The notes below the pieces were generated by a model. It worked only from the letters and a program-made list of their open reading frames with translations, was not told the origin of the DNA and searched no databases. Shown here piece after piece: positions 56,741-58,240 of a stretch of 58,240 nt of DNA. The position numbers and the translations under genes were made by a program. Origin of the DNA: Paraburkholderia sp. SG-MS1 (GTDB lineage: Bacteria > Pseudomonadota > Gammaproteobacteria > Burkholderiales > Burkholderiaceae); NCBI RefSeq assembly GCF_012275575.1, contig NZ_NPIH01000216.1, positions 438 to 58,677 on the forward strand, given 5' to 3'. Positions within the stretch are counted from its first letter, which is position 1; each line of letters begins with the position of its first letter.

Positions 56741-56779
56741 TCAAAGCAGCCCCCCATAAGAGGGGCGCTGCCTCTTTGA
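56741..56779 (-). terminator. Strong hairpin between the XRE-type gene and RR2
   Basis: GCAGCCCCCC (56746-56755) and GGGGCGCTGC (56762-56771) pair with one mismatch around a 6-base loop, extended by TCAAA (56741-56745) and TTTGA (56775-56779). It ends the leftward XRE-type transcript and, on the minus strand, presents GGGGGGCT with TATCTT 23 bases later, the same spacing as elements B and C. The rest of 56517-56873 shows no gene. Confidence 0.6.
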
Positions 56780-56873
56780 ATGGGTAGGCTTGTTCTGTGG
56801 CGTGCAGGGCCAGGAAAAGCAGGGGCAGCGGAGCGGGCACGAAGCTCGAGAGCCCGGAACTGTCAACCCCGCG

Positions 56874-57716
56874 TCACGCCGGCATCAATCGATGTTGCGC
56901 AACGGCGGTGCGAATGCGCTCTGCCATCTGCGCGTCGAGCGGTGTGTACACGAGCATGGTGAGGTCCGGCCGCCCATCGACAGCGAACAGTGAATACTCC
57001 ATCTCGATCGGGCCGAGCTTCGGGTGCAGGAGGCGTTTGACGTTCTCGCCCTCACCGTGGCTCAGTACCCGGTTTTCCCGCCACAGGCGGTCGAAGTCAG
57101 GACTCGTGCGGCACAGGTCCTCGACGAGATCACCCACTTCGGAAGTGAGCCCGGCACGCGCTACGTCTGCCCGGAATGCCGCCACGACGAAGTACGCGAC
57201 GCTCTCCCAGTCGTGCTGTTTCGCGCGGACGTTCGGGTCGCCGAACAGAAAGCGCAGGATGTTGCGCTGCCCCGGCGCCAGCGCGCCGTAGTCGGTGAGC
57301 ACGACCGCGGCGGCACGATTCCAGCCCACGACGTCCCACGTCGCGGTCTTGATAATTGCCGGGCTGGCGTCGAGTGAATCGAGCACGCGCTGAAGCCGCG
57401 GGCTCACACCGTCGACGTAACGGTAGCGCACTTCCGGTGGTCGACCCAGACCCAGTATGAAGAGATGTTCGCGCTCGGTGTCCGTCAGCATCAGCGCCGC
57501 ACAGATGCGTTCGAGCACTTGCGCCGATGGCGCGCCGCCGCGACCCTGTTCGAGCCACGTGTACCAGGTCGAGCTGATGTTCGCACGCTGGGCCACTTCT
57601 TCCCTGCGCAGTCCAGGTGTGCGCCTGCGACCCGAGAAGCCAAAGCTGGCCGGGTCGAGCCGTGTGCGGCAACTGCGCAAGAAATCCCCGAGCGTTTGGG
57701 CGGCGGTCGCTGACAT
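56874..57716 (-). CDS. XRE-family regulator with MmyB-like ligand-binding domain
   Basis: A 280-residue transcriptional regulator. An XRE helix-turn-helix occupies ~10-75 (RRTPGLRREEVAQRANISST, WYTWLEQGRGGAPSAQVLERI), followed by an MmyB-like domain (VLDSLDASPAIIKTATWDVVGWNRAA, part: 'ASPAIIKTATWDVVGWNRAA', and 'HPKLGPIEMEYSLFAVDGRP'). This build is common in actinobacteria and Burkholderiales, usually next to a short-chain dehydrogenase or epimerase gene that it controls, and here the divergent gene 98 bases away is exactly such an epimerase. ATG 57716. Confidence 0.92.
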   Translation of the reverse strand: MSATAAQTLGDFLRSCRTRLDPASFGFSGRRRTPGLRREEVAQRANISSTWYTWLEQGRGGAPSAQVLERICAALMLTDTEREHLFILGLGRPPEVRYRYVDGVSPRLQRVLDSLDASPAIIKTATWDVVGWNRAAAVVLTDYGALAPGQRNILRFLFGDPNVRAKQHDWESVAYFVVAAFRADVARAGLTSEVGDLVEDLCRTSPDFDRLWRENRVLSHGEGENVKRLLHPKLGPIEMEYSLFAVDGRPDLTMLVYTPLDAQMAERIRTAVAQHRLMPA

Positions 57717-57813
57717 GAGGAGCCTGTTAGTCGTTTTACCGGGATAAAGTCACTACTTCAACAGGATAGCGGATGATCGCATAGTGCATGGGTGACCACC
57801 CTGGAGACTTTCA

Positions 57814-58240
57814 ATGCGTATCTTTCTGACGGGCGCGACCGGCTTCATCGGCTCGGCGCTGGTTCCCGAACTTATCGAAGCCGGTCATCAAGTGATCGGC
57901 ATGACACGCTCCGATGCGGGCGCGCAGGCGCTGGCCGAGATGGGCGCGGAAGTCCATCGCGGCACGCTCGAAGACGCCGCCTCCCTGCGTAGCGGCGCCG
58001 AGAAGGCGGACGCCGTCATTCACCTCGCGTTCGACCACGATTTCTCCCGCTTCGTGGAAAACTGCGAGAAAGACAAGCGTGTGATCGCGGCACTCGGCGC
58101 CGCGCTTGCCGGCTCCGATCGTCCGCTTCTCATCACGTCCGGGACGGGCGTCGGCAGCCGCGCCGACGGGCAGCCGGCCACCGAGGACGTGTTCAACACC
58201 CAGCACCCGAACCCGCGCATCGGATCGGAACTGGCCGGCC
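57814..58240 (+). CDS. NAD-dependent epimerase/dehydratase (SDR), partial
   Basis: The first 142 codons of an extended short-chain dehydrogenase that continues past the window edge. The NAD(P) motif is MRIFLTGATGFIGSALVPEL (GxxGxxG at residues 7-13), followed by GTLEDAASLRSGAEKADAVIHLAF and LLITSGTGVGSRADG. ATG 57814 lies after CTGGAGACTTTCA. It is divergent from the XRE/MmyB regulator, which probably controls it. The active-site YxxxK is beyond the edge. Confidence 0.9.
   Translation, partial: MRIFLTGATGFIGSALVPELIEAGHQVIGMTRSDAGAQALAEMGAEVHRGTLEDAASLRSGAEKADAVIHLAFDHDFSRFVENCEKDKRVIAALGAALAGSDRPLLITSGTGVGSRADGQPATEDVFNTQHPNPRIGSELAG

Overview
The window looks like a chromosome or megaplasmid segment of a Burkholderiaceae member, most likely Paraburkholderia or Caballeronia. 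Supporting this are the high GC content, many LysR-type regulators each beside a small catabolic operon, a Burkholderia-type trimeric porin, an 'extended signal peptide' typical of Burkholderia surface proteins, and BamA/KatG sequences of that type. No rRNA, tRNA, CRISPR array or complete insertion sequence was found. The assignment is inference from gene content; no search was run.

Positions 1-21.9 kb are dense catabolic DNA. An aldehyde dehydrogenase and a beta-hydroxyacid dehydrogenase face a LysR regulator, an MmgE/PrpD protein and a metal-dependent hydrolase. Divergently there follows a tight five-gene FMN operon (6784-11243): NtaA/DszA-type FMN monooxygenase, AtuA-family protein, DUF4387 protein, RibB and flavin reductase. 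The set would supply an oxygenase with both FMN and FMNH2. A LysR regulator, an MHS-type transporter, a Bcr/CflA-type exporter, a methyltransferase and a PaoABC-like molybdenum aldehyde oxidoreductase (17187-21007) come next, then a lone DUF4238-like gene.

Positions 22.1-33.1 kb form a second catabolic and uptake cluster: LysR regulator, 4,5-dihydroxyphthalate-decarboxylase-like protein, porin, Tat-exported solute-binding protein, tripartite tricarboxylate transporter (TTT) binding protein, amidohydrolase, a fused TctA-TctB permease and a carboxymuconolactone-decarboxylase-family protein. Four promoters here share one upstream box, and two of the leaders share a nested hairpin architecture, so the cluster looks like one regulon. 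A decayed LysR fragment lies in the middle. An MFS exporter and katG (with a tandem-repeat operator-like region) follow.

Positions about 37.6-56.8 kb differ: lower GC, low gene density, gene remnants, an IS5-family fragment and an orphan PAAR gene. The region holds a SapC protein, two paralogous OmpR-type response regulators (one near each end), an unorthodox sensor kinase (HK-REC-Hpt), a TPR-glycosyltransferase, a one-TM protein, and a 1091-residue chimera of an autotransporter-type extended signal peptide, a ~450-residue low-complexity segment and a BamA-like POTRA/beta-barrel module. A C6-N28-G6 inverted repeat with invariant spacing occurs three times, each ahead of a transcription block. 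I regard this island (two-component control, glycosyltransferase, secretion-type Omp85 chimera) as the candidate undescribed system: regulated surface display of an Omp85-anchored, possibly glycosylated passenger.

The right edge holds an XRE/MmyB-type regulator divergent from an NAD-dependent epimerase gene that runs off the window.
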